Positions 1 through 9,146 of a DNA stretch of 64,000 nucleotides are shown one piece after another. The DNA comes from Acidobacteriota bacterium (GTDB lineage: Bacteria > Acidobacteriota > Terriglobia > Terriglobales > Acidobacteriaceae). Below the pieces are notes generated by a model. The model saw only the letters and a list, made by a program, of their open reading frames with translations, was not told where the DNA came from and searched no databases. Each line of letters starts with the position of its first letter. Position 1 is the stretch's first letter. The DNA is taken from the NCBI GenBank assembly GCA_003225005.1, contig QIAN01000162.1, positions 62,001-126,000 of the forward strand. Direction: 5' to 3'. A program made the position numbers and the translations under genes.

Positions 1-1109
1 ATGGGCTGCGCCTTTTTCGCGTCCAAGGTAGAGTTCTGGACTACTGCCGCAGGCACCGGCGTTGTTGAAAGAGGCACAGATGGGGCTGGCGGAGTCAGGG
101 ACGCAGTTTGTCGACCGAACCCCATCCTGTCATCCCACTTGCCGAAAATCATCTTTCCGGCGGTCGTCTGCAGTACGGAGGTTACGGAGACGTCTATTGT
201 CTTTCCGATCATCTTCCGGGCATTGTCGACCACCACCATGGTGCCGTCGTCGAGGTAAGCAACCCCCTGGTTATATTCCTTGCCTTCCTTGAGGATAAAC
301 ACGCGCATGGTTTCGCCCGGGAGCACGATCGGTTTGAGCGAGTTGGCGAGCTCGTTGATGTTGAGCACTTCCACGCCCTGCAGTTGCGCGACCTTGTTCA
401 GATTGAAGTCGTTGGTGATGATCTTGCCCTCGTAGAGCTTTGCCAGCTCAATGAGCTTCAGGTCCACTTCACGGACAGAGGGGAAGTCGTTCTCCACAAT
501 CTGAATCTGCAGGGTGGTCATCTTCTGCAGGCGTTGGAGGACATCGAGGCCTCGGCGTCCGCGGTTACGTTTTAAGGAGTCGGCTGAATCGGCCACAAGC
601 TGCAGCTCACGCAGCACGAACTGCGGAGTGACGACAATTCCGTCGAGGAAACCGGTCTCGGCGATATCGGCGATGCGCCCGTCGATGATGACGCTGGTGT
701 CGAGAATCTTGTAACTTTTCTTCGACTGCTTTTCACCACCGAAGATTCCGCCCAAGGCAGCCAGGTTGAGCAAGTCGCCTTTGTTGGCGCCTACGATCAA
801 ACCGACGTAGGCCATCAGCAGCATGACCAATATCTGTAGGAAGCTTTGGGTATGGCTTGCCGGCACGCTGTTTCGGATCACCAGCGCGAACAAGTAGGCA
901 CCGCAGATTCCAAGAATGCTTCCGATCGCCGCGCCGATGAGGCGAGTCAGCCTAACCCGCCGCAGCCTCCATTCGAAGAGCACGATGCCGAGCCCCACTA
1001 GGGCGCCTACTCCGGCATCCAGTTTGCTAGGGAGCCCGAAAGGCTCGATTACATAACAGGTAACTGCAACCACCAGGACGAAAAGAAGACGTACAAGAAT
1101 TAAATCCAC
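1..1109 (-). CDS. PIN/TRAM domain membrane protein (YacL-like), C-terminus cut by window edge
   Basis: The start is a GTG at 1109 preceded by GGAGG at 7 nt, and the gene runs off the left edge. The first ~115 residues contain about four hydrophobic segments. A PIN nuclease-like domain begins near residue 135 (ILDTSVIIDGR) and keeps the acidic residues of the fold, including LRELQ and TNDFN. A TRAM-like segment follows (PGETMRVFILKEGKEYNQG). This order (four TM, PIN, TRAM) is that of the YacL family, possibly a membrane-bound RNase or RNA-binding protein; the substrate is unknown. The tail after TRAM is Pro/Thr-rich. Family assignment is confident, function is not. Confidence 0.85.
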   Translation of the reverse strand, partial: MDLILVRLLFVLVVAVTCYVIEPFGLPSKLDAGVGALVGLGIVLFEWRLRRVRLTRLIGAAIGSILGICGAYLFALVIRNSVPASHTQSFLQILVMLLMAYVGLIVGANKGDLLNLAALGGIFGGEKQSKKSYKILDTSVIIDGRIADIAETGFLDGIVVTPQFVLRELQLVADSADSLKRNRGRRGLDVLQRLQKMTTLQIQIVENDFPSVREVDLKLIELAKLYEGKIITNDFNLNKVAQLQGVEVLNINELANSLKPIVLPGETMRVFILKEGKEYNQGVAYLDDGTMVVVDNARKMIGKTIDVSVTSVLQTTAGKMIFGKWDDRMGFGRQTASLTPPAPSVPLSTTPVPAAVVQNSTLDAKKAQP

Positions 1110-1390
1110 GTATGGACCTCCCCGCATGGCATGCCGCCGGAATTCCGGAGTGCGCTACCATCCGTGCCCGCTCCTCGCCGCCCCCGGCGGGAACCGGCAT
1201 TCCTGTCATGCGGGGCGCGCATGAATTAGGGGAATGAATGAACGCCCCGTCCCGGCCGCTGGGGCTGCCGGGAAACGGTAATTCAACGCCAAGAGTATAT
1301 ACCGGAGTGGCCAGCTGACGCAGGCAAAAAAATGGATCCGCCGAGCAAGACGCGGGTGGAGAGCGCAGATTGGGCTGGTAGACTCTCCAC

Positions 1391-2356
1391 GTGAAAGCCT
1401 TGGTTATTACGCGTACGGGTGGTCCCGAGGCGCTTGCGCTTCAGGACGTAGCCGAGCCATCGCCACAACCTGGACATAGGATCGTCCGGGTCGCCGTCGG
1501 GGGACTCAATTTCGCTGACATCATGACCACTGCGGGCGGATATCCCGGCACCCCGGCACCGCCCTTTGTGGCGGGTCGTGAGTTTGCCGGCGTCGAAGAA
1601 ACTACTGGACGCCGTGTGATGGGCTATGTGCAGTGGGGCGCCTTCGCCGAAAAGATTGTGCCGAAATCTGAGTTGGTATGGCCGGTACCGGAACCTTGGA
1701 CCGACGAGCAGGCAGCGGCATTTCCGGTGAATTATTTCACGGCATATCTGGGCTATTGGCAGGCGGGGATGACGCAGACGGCTGCCCGGGGACGAACTCA
1801 CCGCGTCCTCATCCACGCAGTTGCGGGTGGCGTGGGGACGGCGGCCGTGCAGATGGGAAGGATTTTAGGGATCGAGATGTACGGCACATCGTCTTCGAAT
1901 GAGAAACTGACGCGGGTGAAGAGTCTGGGGCTCGAACACGGCATCAACTACAAGGAATCCGACTATGAAGAGGTCATCAAAGAACTCTCTGGTGGCGAGG
2001 GCGTGGATGCCGTTTTCGAGATGCTCGGCGGTGAGCATACTGCCAAAAGCCTGCGTTGCCTGCGCGACTTCGGGCGAGTGATTCAGTATGGCACCGCAAC
2101 CGGGAAGCAACCACAACTGGATGTCCGCGCGCTCTATGCCAAGTCCGCGATGGTGCAAGGTTTGTGGCTGACTTATCTGGCGGGAAAACGCGACATTATG
2201 GAGGCAGCGTGGCACCAGCTATCCACCTGGATTGAAGAGAGCAAGCTTATCCCGGTCGTGGGACATGTCTTGTCTTTAGACCGGGCTGCTGAGGCCTATC
2301 GGCTACTGATGGAGCGCAAGAATTTCGGCAAGGTCGTGCTGAAGATTTCAGGTTGA
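1391..2356 (+). CDS. Zinc-independent quinone oxidoreductase / MDR-family dehydrogenase
   Basis: A 321-residue medium-chain dehydrogenase/reductase starting at GTG. The N-terminal GroES-like half (residues 1-120) has the pattern of NADPH:quinone oxidoreductases (VGGLNFADIM, PPFVAGREFAGV). The Rossmann half carries the nucleotide loop HAVAGGVGTAAVQMG near residue 145. No structural zinc Cys cluster is seen, which fits the zinc-free quinone reductase branch rather than alcohol dehydrogenases. It likely uses NADPH to reduce quinones or enones in the cytosol. It is divergent from the PIN/TRAM gene and stands alone. The substrate cannot be told from sequence. Confidence 0.88.
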   Translation: MKALVITRTGGPEALALQDVAEPSPQPGHRIVRVAVGGLNFADIMTTAGGYPGTPAPPFVAGREFAGVEETTGRRVMGYVQWGAFAEKIVPKSELVWPVPEPWTDEQAAAFPVNYFTAYLGYWQAGMTQTAARGRTHRVLIHAVAGGVGTAAVQMGRILGIEMYGTSSSNEKLTRVKSLGLEHGINYKESDYEEVIKELSGGEGVDAVFEMLGGEHTAKSLRCLRDFGRVIQYGTATGKQPQLDVRALYAKSAMVQGLWLTYLAGKRDIMEAAWHQLSTWIEESKLIPVVGHVLSLDRAAEAYRLLMERKNFGKVVLKISG

Positions 2357-2392
2357 GCTCATTGCCTGAAGGGCTGCGAATAGATTGCGTGA

Positions 2393-2848
2393 CTACTGGT
2401 CTCGCTCTGCAAAGACAAGTCGATCGCTGACCACAAAGTTTACAACAGAGCACGCCGGAATCGTGATGGCGTTGGCCATTAAGTAATTCAGGTGTGCGGC
2501 GTCTACCAGTAACTTCGTGAGCGCCACATGGCCGAGGAGCGAGACCGCTCCGGTGGTGAAGTTAAATCTCAGAAGGCGCAGCATGGATTGCCGCCAGGTT
2601 ACGTGCACCCGGTCCGCCCAGGTAAACCGTTCATGCCACAAGAAGTTATGTACCACCGCCGCTTCCACCGCCAGCGCAGTCGCCAACAGATAGCTGAGAT
2701 GGAATCCGCTCTTCAGAGAGAGCAAGACGGCCAATTGCACGCCGATCCCGATTCCGCCCACGACATTGAACTTCATCCAGCGGGCTGCGGAGCATCGGCG
2801 ATCCCAGGTTGGAGTTTTCGCCGTTTTCTTTGGCAATGCGGCTTTCAT
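2393..2848 (-). CDS. GtrA family membrane protein
   Basis: A 151-residue protein with four hydrophobic segments and the GtrA-like hallmarks FNVVGGIGIGVQL near the start and NFLWHERFTW in the middle. GtrA proteins are small polytopic proteins thought to help move lipid-linked sugars across the inner membrane. The ATG overlaps the TGA of the upstream CDP-alcohol phosphatidyltransferase by 4 nt (ATGA), so the two are translationally coupled. Longer upstream readings of this frame only shadow that gene. Pairing with a phospholipid synthase suggests a lipid-glycan modification pathway, which is inference. Confidence 0.85.
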   Translation of the reverse strand: MKAALPKKTAKTPTWDRRCSAARWMKFNVVGGIGIGVQLAVLLSLKSGFHLSYLLATALAVEAAVVHNFLWHERFTWADRVHVTWRQSMLRLLRFNFTTGAVSLLGHVALTKLLVDAAHLNYLMANAITIPACSVVNFVVSDRLVFAERDQ

Positions 2849-3579
2849 GGCTCGATGCTTGCTTGGCGATAGAGTCGAACCGTGTTGTGTGCCGTGAAGA
2901 ACACAAGGATGAGTGTCATGCCTATCAGGCCGATGGTTCCGCCTACATCGAACAGGCGGTATTGTCCGCCGAGAAAAAGCACCCTTGGCTTCCAAAAAAG
3001 CACCCCGTTTCCAATTGCTAGCAGGATTCGCAGTTCGGTGGGCCCAAATCGCCAGAATGACAGGCGAAACTCTCCCAGCGTGAGAGTCGCCAGATAAGAC
3101 TGGAGGGAGAGCATGAGGAATCCGATGAGCAGGCCGATCGCGACCTCTGGACGTATGTACCCTGACATCGCCAGTCCGCCCATCAACGCCACGGCGCCGA
3201 AGCTGTCGGTCATGTGGTCGACATAAAACCCGTAGCGCGGACGCTGCCTGTTTCGCGCCCGCGCCAGCGTGCCGTCGAGGCTGTCGCCTAGCCAATTCAG
3301 TGCCAGGCAAGCGATGACGCCCAGCAGCGCATATCTATTTGAACCGGCCAGCAGGTAGCAGATGCCGGCTCCGATCTGCGCCACTAAACCTAGGGCCGTC
3401 AGGTGATCAGGACCGATCCATTCCGGCGTCCGTGCCGCCAGCCTTATGAGCGCCCACTTCTCTGCACCAGCCACCCAACTCTGTTGGATTCGCCGGATTT
3501 CGGTATCAGGGCATGTGCGCTTTTCCTGCGACATTTGCGGGTTGACCGGTTCAGAAAACCACGCCATTGGGCTCGCCAT
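2845..3579 (-). CDS. CDP-alcohol phosphatidyltransferase family protein
   Basis: A 244-residue membrane protein with the family signature near residues 95-120: DGTLARARN followed by YGFYVDHMTD, giving the D-G-x2-A-R...G-x3-D-x3-D metal/CDP motif with its aspartates intact. Several hydrophobic helices follow. Enzymes of this family move a phosphatidyl (or related) group from a CDP-alcohol to an acceptor alcohol in the membrane; the acceptor here is not identifiable. The start has a strong GGAGG 5 nt upstream. The gene heads a two-gene unit with GtrA. Confidence 0.88.
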   Translation of the reverse strand: MASPMAWFSEPVNPQMSQEKRTCPDTEIRRIQQSWVAGAEKWALIRLAARTPEWIGPDHLTALGLVAQIGAGICYLLAGSNRYALLGVIACLALNWLGDSLDGTLARARNRQRPRYGFYVDHMTDSFGAVALMGGLAMSGYIRPEVAIGLLIGFLMLSLQSYLATLTLGEFRLSFWRFGPTELRILLAIGNGVLFWKPRVLFLGGQYRLFDVGGTIGLIGMTLILVFFTAHNTVRLYRQASIEP

Positions 3580-3913
3580 ATTGCCTCCTCATTTTTTTTG
3601 TCCGACGGAACGCCCGTCATCGGAGGACACCTTGAGGCAAAAGGCGAGGAACGGCAATGCACTGCCAGTCAAATGCATCTCAAACCGACATCAACCGGCA
3701 AGCCATTGGTCTACATATAGTTGGGCTGGAGAGTCATCGGTTAAATATTTCCCCTAATTCTTGGCTTCTGGGCGAGATGCGGTGACCGACCAGCCAGGGT
3801 AACGGATTCTCGAACCAAAACGGAACCGTCGACCCTGGCTTTGTGCGGATTCACGCTGACAAAAACTCGGGCGCTTGAGATTCTTATAAGATCATCACTC
3901 CGATCGTCAGACC
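3580..3913. other. Divergent intergenic region with a 9-bp inverted repeat
   Basis: No gene is seen in this 334-base spacer between two divergent genes. It holds a perfect 9-bp inverted repeat, AGCCAGGGT at 3792-3800 and ACCCTGGCT at 3832-3840, separated by 31 nt. There is no T-tract, so it is not an obvious terminator; it could be an operator or a repeat element. A TATAAG sequence near 3884 could be a -10 box for murJ, but no convincing -35 is present. Confidence 0.4.
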
Positions 3914-5548
3914 ATGACCAGGTTCCTGCGCTTCTTTCGGCCGTCGCATCAGCACACAGCCTTCTCGGCCACAGTGTTGCTGATGGGCGCGGTGATGCTC
4001 TCGCGCGTGGTTGGCTATCTTCGCGAGGCCTACATTGCCTTCGCTTTCGGCGCTGGACCGCAGACCGACGCCTACGTTGCCGCCTTCACCCTGCCCGACT
4101 GGCTCAACTACATTGTGGCCGGTGGAGCGGCCTCCATTACATTCATTTCCATCTATACGCGATTCCTTGCCGAAAAGCGTGACGCTGACGCGCAAAAGGC
4201 TTTTTCCATCATCATCACGGTCATGACAGTGGTGATGATTGTCGGAACAATGGTTACTGAGATTTTCACTCCCCAGTTCGTGCGCTGGATGTTTAACGGT
4301 TTTTCGCCTGAGCAAGTCGAGCTTTGCGTGTATCTCACGCGCATTCTGTTGCCCGCTCAGATTTTCTTCTACGTCGGCGGCGTGGTTTCCGCCGTCTTGT
4401 TGTCGCACCGTCTGTTCCTGTTCCCTGCCTTTGGCCCGTTGCTTTATAACGTGTTCATCATTCTGGGAGGCGTGCTCGGCGGCCGCCATTTCGGTATTGC
4501 ATCGCTGGCTTACGGCGCATTGGCTGGTGCTTTCGCGGGCCCCTTTCTGGCCAGTGTGATTGGGGCGGCCCGCATAGGGACGGGCTATCGTCCATCGTTC
4601 GACGTTACAAATCCTGCATTCCGCGAATGGGTGAAGCTTTCCGTGCCGCTCATGCTGGGAGTTTCGCTGGTGACCGCCGACGACTGGATTCTGCGGCATT
4701 ATGCGTCGAGCGGCATCGGCGATATTGCCCGGCTCAACTACGCGAAGCGCCTGTTCGCAGTACCTATAGCAGTCCTAGGACAGGCAACCGGACAGGCATC
4801 TCTACCCTTTTTTGCCCGGCTTTTCAACGAAAAGCGCCTGAGCGAATTTGCCGCCACAGTCAACGACTCGGTGTACCGGGTTGCGGCTGCCTCATTTCTG
4901 GCCACAGGTTGGATGATGGCGGCGGCCCTGCCGCTCATTGATCTGGTGTACCGGCGCGGGCGCTTTCTTTTTTCTGACAGCCAAACTACCGCGACCTACT
5001 TTTTCTGGTTTTCGCTTTCACTCGCTCTCTGGTCGGCGCAAGGGCTCTACGCACGCGCCTTTTATGCCGCCGGAGACACCCTCACGCCTATGGTGGCAGT
5101 AAGCCTCATCACCGCCGCCTCCTTGCCAATCTATGCTCTCCTGTTCGGGAAATTCGGAGTCGTCGGGTTGGCCATTGCATCAGACATAGGAATTGGAATC
5201 AACCTGCTCGCTCTGGCGTGGCTGCTCGATTACCGTAAGCTGGTTTCGCTGGGAGAACTGCAGTGGGGTGAGCTGGGAAAGTCCGGACTAACCGCGATTG
5301 TGGCAGGAGGGCTTGGTTTTCGAGTGGCCCAGATTGTGCCTCTGTCCACTTCCGGGCACGGCAGCCGTGCCGCCGATCTGCTTCGGTTGGGCATGATCAC
5401 GGTGACGTGGGCGGCCGCAGTTGCCGGTGGTCTTTGGCTGTTGCGCTCGCGGCTGCCGCTCGACCTTCGCCGCCGCAAAGCCACTGCTTACCCGGGCGTG
5501 GCCCAAGGGGAAAGCACGGAAATCATCAGGACGGGGGCGCAGCCGTAG
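3914..5548 (+). CDS. murJ: Lipid II flippase MurJ (MviN family)
   Basis: A 544-residue polytopic protein (about 14 hydrophobic segments) of the MOP/MviN superfamily. The N-terminus has the MurJ pattern GAVMLSRVVGYLREAYIAFAFG followed by TDAYVAAFTLPD, and an internal LPFFARL motif marks the second half. MurJ flips lipid-linked peptidoglycan precursor to the periplasmic face for cell-wall growth. Length is slightly above the usual ~510, with a basic C-terminal tail. No clear Shine-Dalgarno precedes the ATG, but the protein alignment supports this start. Confidence 0.93.
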   Translation: MTRFLRFFRPSHQHTAFSATVLLMGAVMLSRVVGYLREAYIAFAFGAGPQTDAYVAAFTLPDWLNYIVAGGAASITFISIYTRFLAEKRDADAQKAFSIIITVMTVVMIVGTMVTEIFTPQFVRWMFNGFSPEQVELCVYLTRILLPAQIFFYVGGVVSAVLLSHRLFLFPAFGPLLYNVFIILGGVLGGRHFGIASLAYGALAGAFAGPFLASVIGAARIGTGYRPSFDVTNPAFREWVKLSVPLMLGVSLVTADDWILRHYASSGIGDIARLNYAKRLFAVPIAVLGQATGQASLPFFARLFNEKRLSEFAATVNDSVYRVAAASFLATGWMMAAALPLIDLVYRRGRFLFSDSQTTATYFFWFSLSLALWSAQGLYARAFYAAGDTLTPMVAVSLITAASLPIYALLFGKFGVVGLAIASDIGIGINLLALAWLLDYRKLVSLGELQWGELGKSGLTAIVAGGLGFRVAQIVPLSTSGHGSRAADLLRLGMITVTWAAAVAGGLWLLRSRLPLDLRRRKATAYPGVAQGESTEIIRTGAQP

Positions 5549-5687
5549 AGCCGGTGGTCTGCCTTCTGTAGCACGCGCCAATGCTGGACCGTATCCGCCG
5601 CAGGTCTGTTCTGTTTTTGGCGCATGGGGGCAGAAGGTTCAAAGACGAACACCGGACAAATCGCAGTCTGTTGATTTCGAACGGGCT

Positions 5688-6437
5688 CTACGGCTGTCGC
5701 AAGCCATTGGTGAAGTGCTGCATGGCGAAGTAGCATTCGCATGCAGCGTTTTCAAGTCCGGGACGGTTGAGGATCTTCACCGACCCGCGCATGTTCTCGA
5801 TCAGGCCACTGCGCTGCAGAATGCCCGCCGCCAAGCTTACGCTGGGGCGCCCGGTGCCCAACATTTGAGCCATGAATTCGTGAGTGACGAATATGGTTTC
5901 AGACTCGACGCGGTCCTGGCACATGAGCAGCCAGCGCGCCAGGCGCTGCTCGATTTCATGAAGACGGTTGCAAGCCGCGATCTGAGCCACCTGCAAGGCC
6001 TGAATCAACACGTAGCGATTCCATTTCACCTGCAGTTCTGGCGTGGAATTCAGCACGTCCATGAGCACACTGGATTTCACCCTGAGCCCGATGCCCGGGA
6101 TTTGCATGACGGCGCGTTGGGGACCGAGTTCCAAACCCACGGATAACGGCGTCCCGACGATGCCATCCTTGCCGACGATGGCAACTTCGACGCTTCTACC
6201 ATCACTGGTGAGGACGACCAATGAAGCCATGCCGCCATTCAAGAAATACGCAAACTCGATCTTTGCGCCAGCCTCCTGCAAGATGTGGTGTTGCGGGAAC
6301 TCGATGTGTTCGAGATGCCGCTGCAACAAGTTGTATTCGTTATCTGGGATGGACAGCAAAATCGCGTTGTGAACCGCCCTGCCCGTAGAATCAAGACGCA
6401 TGGCGGTTTGATGCCTTCGTGTGCTTCTGTCTTTCAC
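5688..6437 (-). CDS. Crp/Fnr family transcriptional regulator (first of a tandem pair)
   Basis: A 249-residue regulator: an N-terminal cupin-like cyclic-nucleotide-binding fold (about residues 25-140) and a C-terminal Crp-type winged helix (residues 175-230, with HEFMAQMLGTGRPSVSLAAG as the helix-turn-helix). The phosphate-binding cassette of true CRP (G-E...R-S/T) is not recognisable; the equivalent stretch reads GKDGIVGTPLSVG. There is no FNR cysteine cluster. The ligand is therefore unknown. Start chosen at GTG 6437; ATG at 6401 is an alternative. It lies 117 nt downstream of a closely similar gene. Confidence 0.88.
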   Translation of the reverse strand: MKDRSTRRHQTAMRLDSTGRAVHNAILLSIPDNEYNLLQRHLEHIEFPQHHILQEAGAKIEFAYFLNGGMASLVVLTSDGRSVEVAIVGKDGIVGTPLSVGLELGPQRAVMQIPGIGLRVKSSVLMDVLNSTPELQVKWNRYVLIQALQVAQIAACNRLHEIEQRLARWLLMCQDRVESETIFVTHEFMAQMLGTGRPSVSLAAGILQRSGLIENMRGSVKILNRPGLENAACECYFAMQHFTNGLRQP

Positions 6438-6554
6438 ACCTCTTCCCCTGCCCGCTTGTTTGCTGAGTGCTGACGTGTTTTCACGGGTGCGCGTAGGCTA
6501 TTTGCCGCAGAAAGCCCTGTCAGTTCGACAGCGAACGGAGAGCTGCTGAAGCGG

Positions 6555-7361
6555 TTACTTGAGGCCAAGTCCGCAGTTATAGTCGTGGACGACGCGGTAA
6601 CATTCGCAGGCTGCTTGTTCCAATCCTTGTCGATTCATGATTCGCACCGCCCCGCGGACGTTCTGAATCAACCCAGCCCGCTGCAGAACGCCAGCTGCGA
6701 GAGTAACGCTGGGTCTCCCCGTGCCGAGCATCTCCGCAAGGAACTCATGCGTTAGAAACAACACCTGGGAGTCGACACGGTCCTGGCACATGAGCAGCCA
6801 GCGCGCCAGTCTCTGTTCGATTTCATGTAGCCGGTTGCAGGCGGCGATTTGCGCCACTTGAAACCCCTGAAGAAACACGTAACGAAGCAGCTCTTTCTTC
6901 AGTTCTGGACAATTTGCCAGCACGTTCTCCAACGCAGAGGCCGTGACTCGGAATCCGTCTCCTGGTACCTGCATGATGGCGCGATAAGGGGCTTCGCATA
7001 TATCCACCGCAAGGCAGGCGCTCACCATGCCTTCCCTGCCCAGAATGCCTACTTCACAACTCTTGCCGGTGGTGGTTTGAACCACGAGTGAAGTCATGCC
7101 GGAATTCAGGAAATATGCGAGTTCGACTTTTTCTCCGGGCTCATGGAACAGGAAATGCCGGGGAAGATGCACGTATTGGAGATGGGGCCGAAGCAAACTG
7201 AACTCATGCCCAGGCATGGAGAGCAGCATCACGTTGTTGATTGCCTTGTCGGTCGCGTCTGTGCGCGTGTCCGGATGTAACGGGCTGACCTTGACCACCG
7301 CGGGGCGCTTGCCCACCGGTGCGACGTCGTCTTCGATTGGGGGTTTGATGGCCACGGCCAT
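6555..7361 (-). CDS. Crp/Fnr family transcriptional regulator (second of a tandem pair)
   Basis: A 268-residue paralogue of the downstream gene. The block AACNRLHEIEQRLARWLL is identical in both, and the helix-turn-helix (HEFLAEMLGTGRPSVTLAAG) differs at only a few positions, so both may bind similar DNA. The sensor halves diverge more, and the cyclic-nucleotide pocket motif is again absent (GREGMVSACLAVD). An extra ~35-residue Pro/Lys-rich N-terminus is specific to this copy. Tandem duplication with divergence of the sensor is the simplest reading. Confidence 0.88.
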   Translation of the reverse strand: MAVAIKPPIEDDVAPVGKRPAVVKVSPLHPDTRTDATDKAINNVMLLSMPGHEFSLLRPHLQYVHLPRHFLFHEPGEKVELAYFLNSGMTSLVVQTTTGKSCEVGILGREGMVSACLAVDICEAPYRAIMQVPGDGFRVTASALENVLANCPELKKELLRYVFLQGFQVAQIAACNRLHEIEQRLARWLLMCQDRVDSQVLFLTHEFLAEMLGTGRPSVTLAAGVLQRAGLIQNVRGAVRIMNRQGLEQAACECYRVVHDYNCGLGLK

Positions 7362-7468
7362 ACGATGCCCGCGAGCGGGCCACCGCTGTTTCGAGAATCC
7401 TGTAGGTCGCAGCTTTATTTCGGGGACTTGTGTCTAAGGGAACTTACGGAAGCAGAACCAAATGCAGC

Positions 7469-7497
7469 GGGGTCTCCCGGCTCTTCCAGGAGACCCC
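7469..7497 (-). terminator. Hairpin downstream of the bactofilin gene
   Basis: A perfect 9-bp stem, GGGGTCTCC/GGAGACCCC, with an 11-nt loop lies 20 nt after the bactofilin stop codon. No strong T-tract follows on the minus strand, so it may act as a factor-dependent terminator or 3' stabiliser rather than a classical intrinsic terminator. Confidence 0.5.
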
Positions 7498-7516
7498 ACC
7501 AGAGTCTTCTGAAAAG

Positions 7517-8059
7517 CTACGCCCTTGCCGCCGCGACCGCTGGCTCGGCGGAGGATAGACCCTTGGTTTCCTCGCCGTTAACCTTCTGTCCGACCTGGCC
7601 GCCTTTGCGGATGTCGATGCCGCCCTTGAAATAGGCGCCGTCTTCGATCGAGATGCGAGCCGCGACTACATCGCCGGTGAGCGATCCGTCGCTGCGGATG
7701 TCGACCCGGTCGCTAGCGGTCAGATTGCCGCGCACCTTACCCAGTACTACGATTTCGCGGGCATTAATGTTGGCCGCAACCACTCCATTGCGACCTACGG
7801 TCACGCGGTTGCCCGAAAGGTTGATGGAGCCTTCCACGCGGCCGTCGATGTACAAAGACTCAGAACCGGTTACTTCGCCCTTGATGACCAGCGATTTGCC
7901 GATAGTCGCCTGGTCTGCCGTAGTGGTAGTCGCCGGGCGCGGCGCAGCGGGGGGCTCGTGCGATGACATCGGAGGGGCGCTCGGTGTGGAAATGGTTGGA
8001 CGCTCTGGTTCGGTTGGCCGAGTAGGCGTCGTACTAGGCTGATTCGTGGGCTTCCACAT
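7517..8059 (-). CDS. Bactofilin family polymer-forming cytoskeletal protein
   Basis: A 180-residue protein with a Pro/Thr-rich, probably disordered N-terminus (to about residue 45) and a beta-helix core from about 48 to 155 (GKSLVIKGEVTGSESLYIDG, GRVEGSINLSGN, VTVGRNGVVAANINA), the repeat pattern of bactofilins. Bactofilins polymerise without nucleotide into membrane-associated filaments used in cell shape, polarity or cell-wall modification. A TACAAT hexamer at 8124-8129 on the minus strand is a plausible -10 box. It is monocistronic, with the hairpin at 7469 after it. Confidence 0.92.
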   Translation of the reverse strand: MWKPTNQPSTTPTRPTEPERPTISTPSAPPMSSHEPPAAPRPATTTTADQATIGKSLVIKGEVTGSESLYIDGRVEGSINLSGNRVTVGRNGVVAANINAREIVVLGKVRGNLTASDRVDIRSDGSLTGDVVAARISIEDGAYFKGGIDIRKGGQVGQKVNGEETKGLSSAEPAVAAARA

Positions 8060-8357
8060 GGGGTAAACAGTCCTTTCCTCTTTGGGATTGGGGTCACGAG
8101 CCGCATTTCCGTGACCAAATGCTATTGTACTCCGCCGCTTTCCCTTAGGCGCTGTGGAAAAAACGTGTTTCTAAAGGAGTTTCCTCGGAAGGTACGTGCT
8201 TTCGTGCTTCGCCAAAGATCTTTTGCAGTTATCAGTTTGGGCGTTTGCTGCCGACACTATGTAAACATTCCAGGCAGAAAATTCTCGGCAGGACTCAATC
8301 CGTCGGTCGCCATGGGAGTATCCTCAGGCAGGAACTTTATCGCCATTGGAGAACACT

Positions 8358-8918
8358 ATGTTAGGAGAAATCGCCGCCTCCTCGACCCTCACCATCGCCC
8401 CGCCGCAGCCAGCGGAGTGTTCGCCGTATTACCACCGCTACATTTCGCTGGTCGCGGGCAATGACATTCTGGCCAGCCTCGATGAGCAGCGCCGGCGGAT
8501 GATCCTGCTGCTTTCCAGCCTGAGTGAGGCTGATGGAGAGTTGCGCTATGCACCCGGCAAATGGAGTGCAAAAGAAGTGCTCGGACACGTCAACGACGCC
8601 GAGCGGATTTTTGCCTACCGCGCCCTGCGCATCGCCCGCAACGATTCGACGCCCCTCGAAGGTTTTGAGCAGGATGACTACGTCCGCAACAGCCCCTTCG
8701 GACAACGCCCGCTGGCTGATTTGATTGAAGACTTCATCGCCGTGCGCCGGGCAACTCTGTCGTTACTTAGGACTCTTGACGTAGCTGCCTGGTCGCGTCG
8801 CGGCATCGCCAACAAGAATGAAGTCACGGTCCGCGCAATTGCCTACATCGTTGCCGGCCATGAACTGCATCACCGGGGGATTCTGGAAGAGAAATACTTT
8901 ACCGCGAACCGCGGATAG
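8358..8918 (+). CDS. DinB superfamily protein
   Basis: A protein of 186 residues from ATG 8358, which has GGAG 6 nt upstream; a TTG at 8346 in frame is less likely. It has the DinB_2 four-helix pattern: YAPGKWSAKEVLGHVNDAER around residue 65 and HELHHRGILEEKY at the end, giving the three histidines (LGHV, HEL-HH) that bind a metal in this family. Some members are thiol-dependent transferases, but the substrate here is unknown. Monocistronic. Confidence 0.85.
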   Translation: MLGEIAASSTLTIAPPQPAECSPYYHRYISLVAGNDILASLDEQRRRMILLLSSLSEADGELRYAPGKWSAKEVLGHVNDAERIFAYRALRIARNDSTPLEGFEQDDYVRNSPFGQRPLADLIEDFIAVRRATLSLLRTLDVAAWSRRGIANKNEVTVRAIAYIVAGHELHHRGILEEKYFTANRG

Positions 8919-9101
8919 ATCCTTGCCCGCACCGGTTGAGATCGCGCTCGGAGGCTAAGCCGGACAGTATGCCGCAAGGGATTGGCAGGTGGCGGTCAAC
9001 AGCAATCCGCGCGACAGATCGCGCTGCTGCGCCGTGCGCTGCGAGCGTGGCCTGGGGGGGCGGCGGAGATACCTGGTAGGCGCTATTCACATTCGTTAGG
9101 C

Positions 9102-9116
9102 CTCAGGTATCCTGAG
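9102..9116. promoter_or_regulatory. Short palindrome upstream of rnr
   Basis: CTCAGG-TAT-CCTGAG, 6-bp arms with a 3-nt spacer, lies 30 nt before the RNase R start codon. It is operator-sized, but no regulator can be named and the site is short enough to occur by chance. Confidence 0.3.
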
Positions 9117-9146
9117 AGCGGAACCCCGCTAGCCGACAGTACTTTC

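Noticed and set aside
2849-3310. Longer reading of the GtrA frame upstream to 3310
   Set aside because: It shadows the CDP-alcohol phosphatidyltransferase; homology and an ATGA overlap fix the start at 2848.
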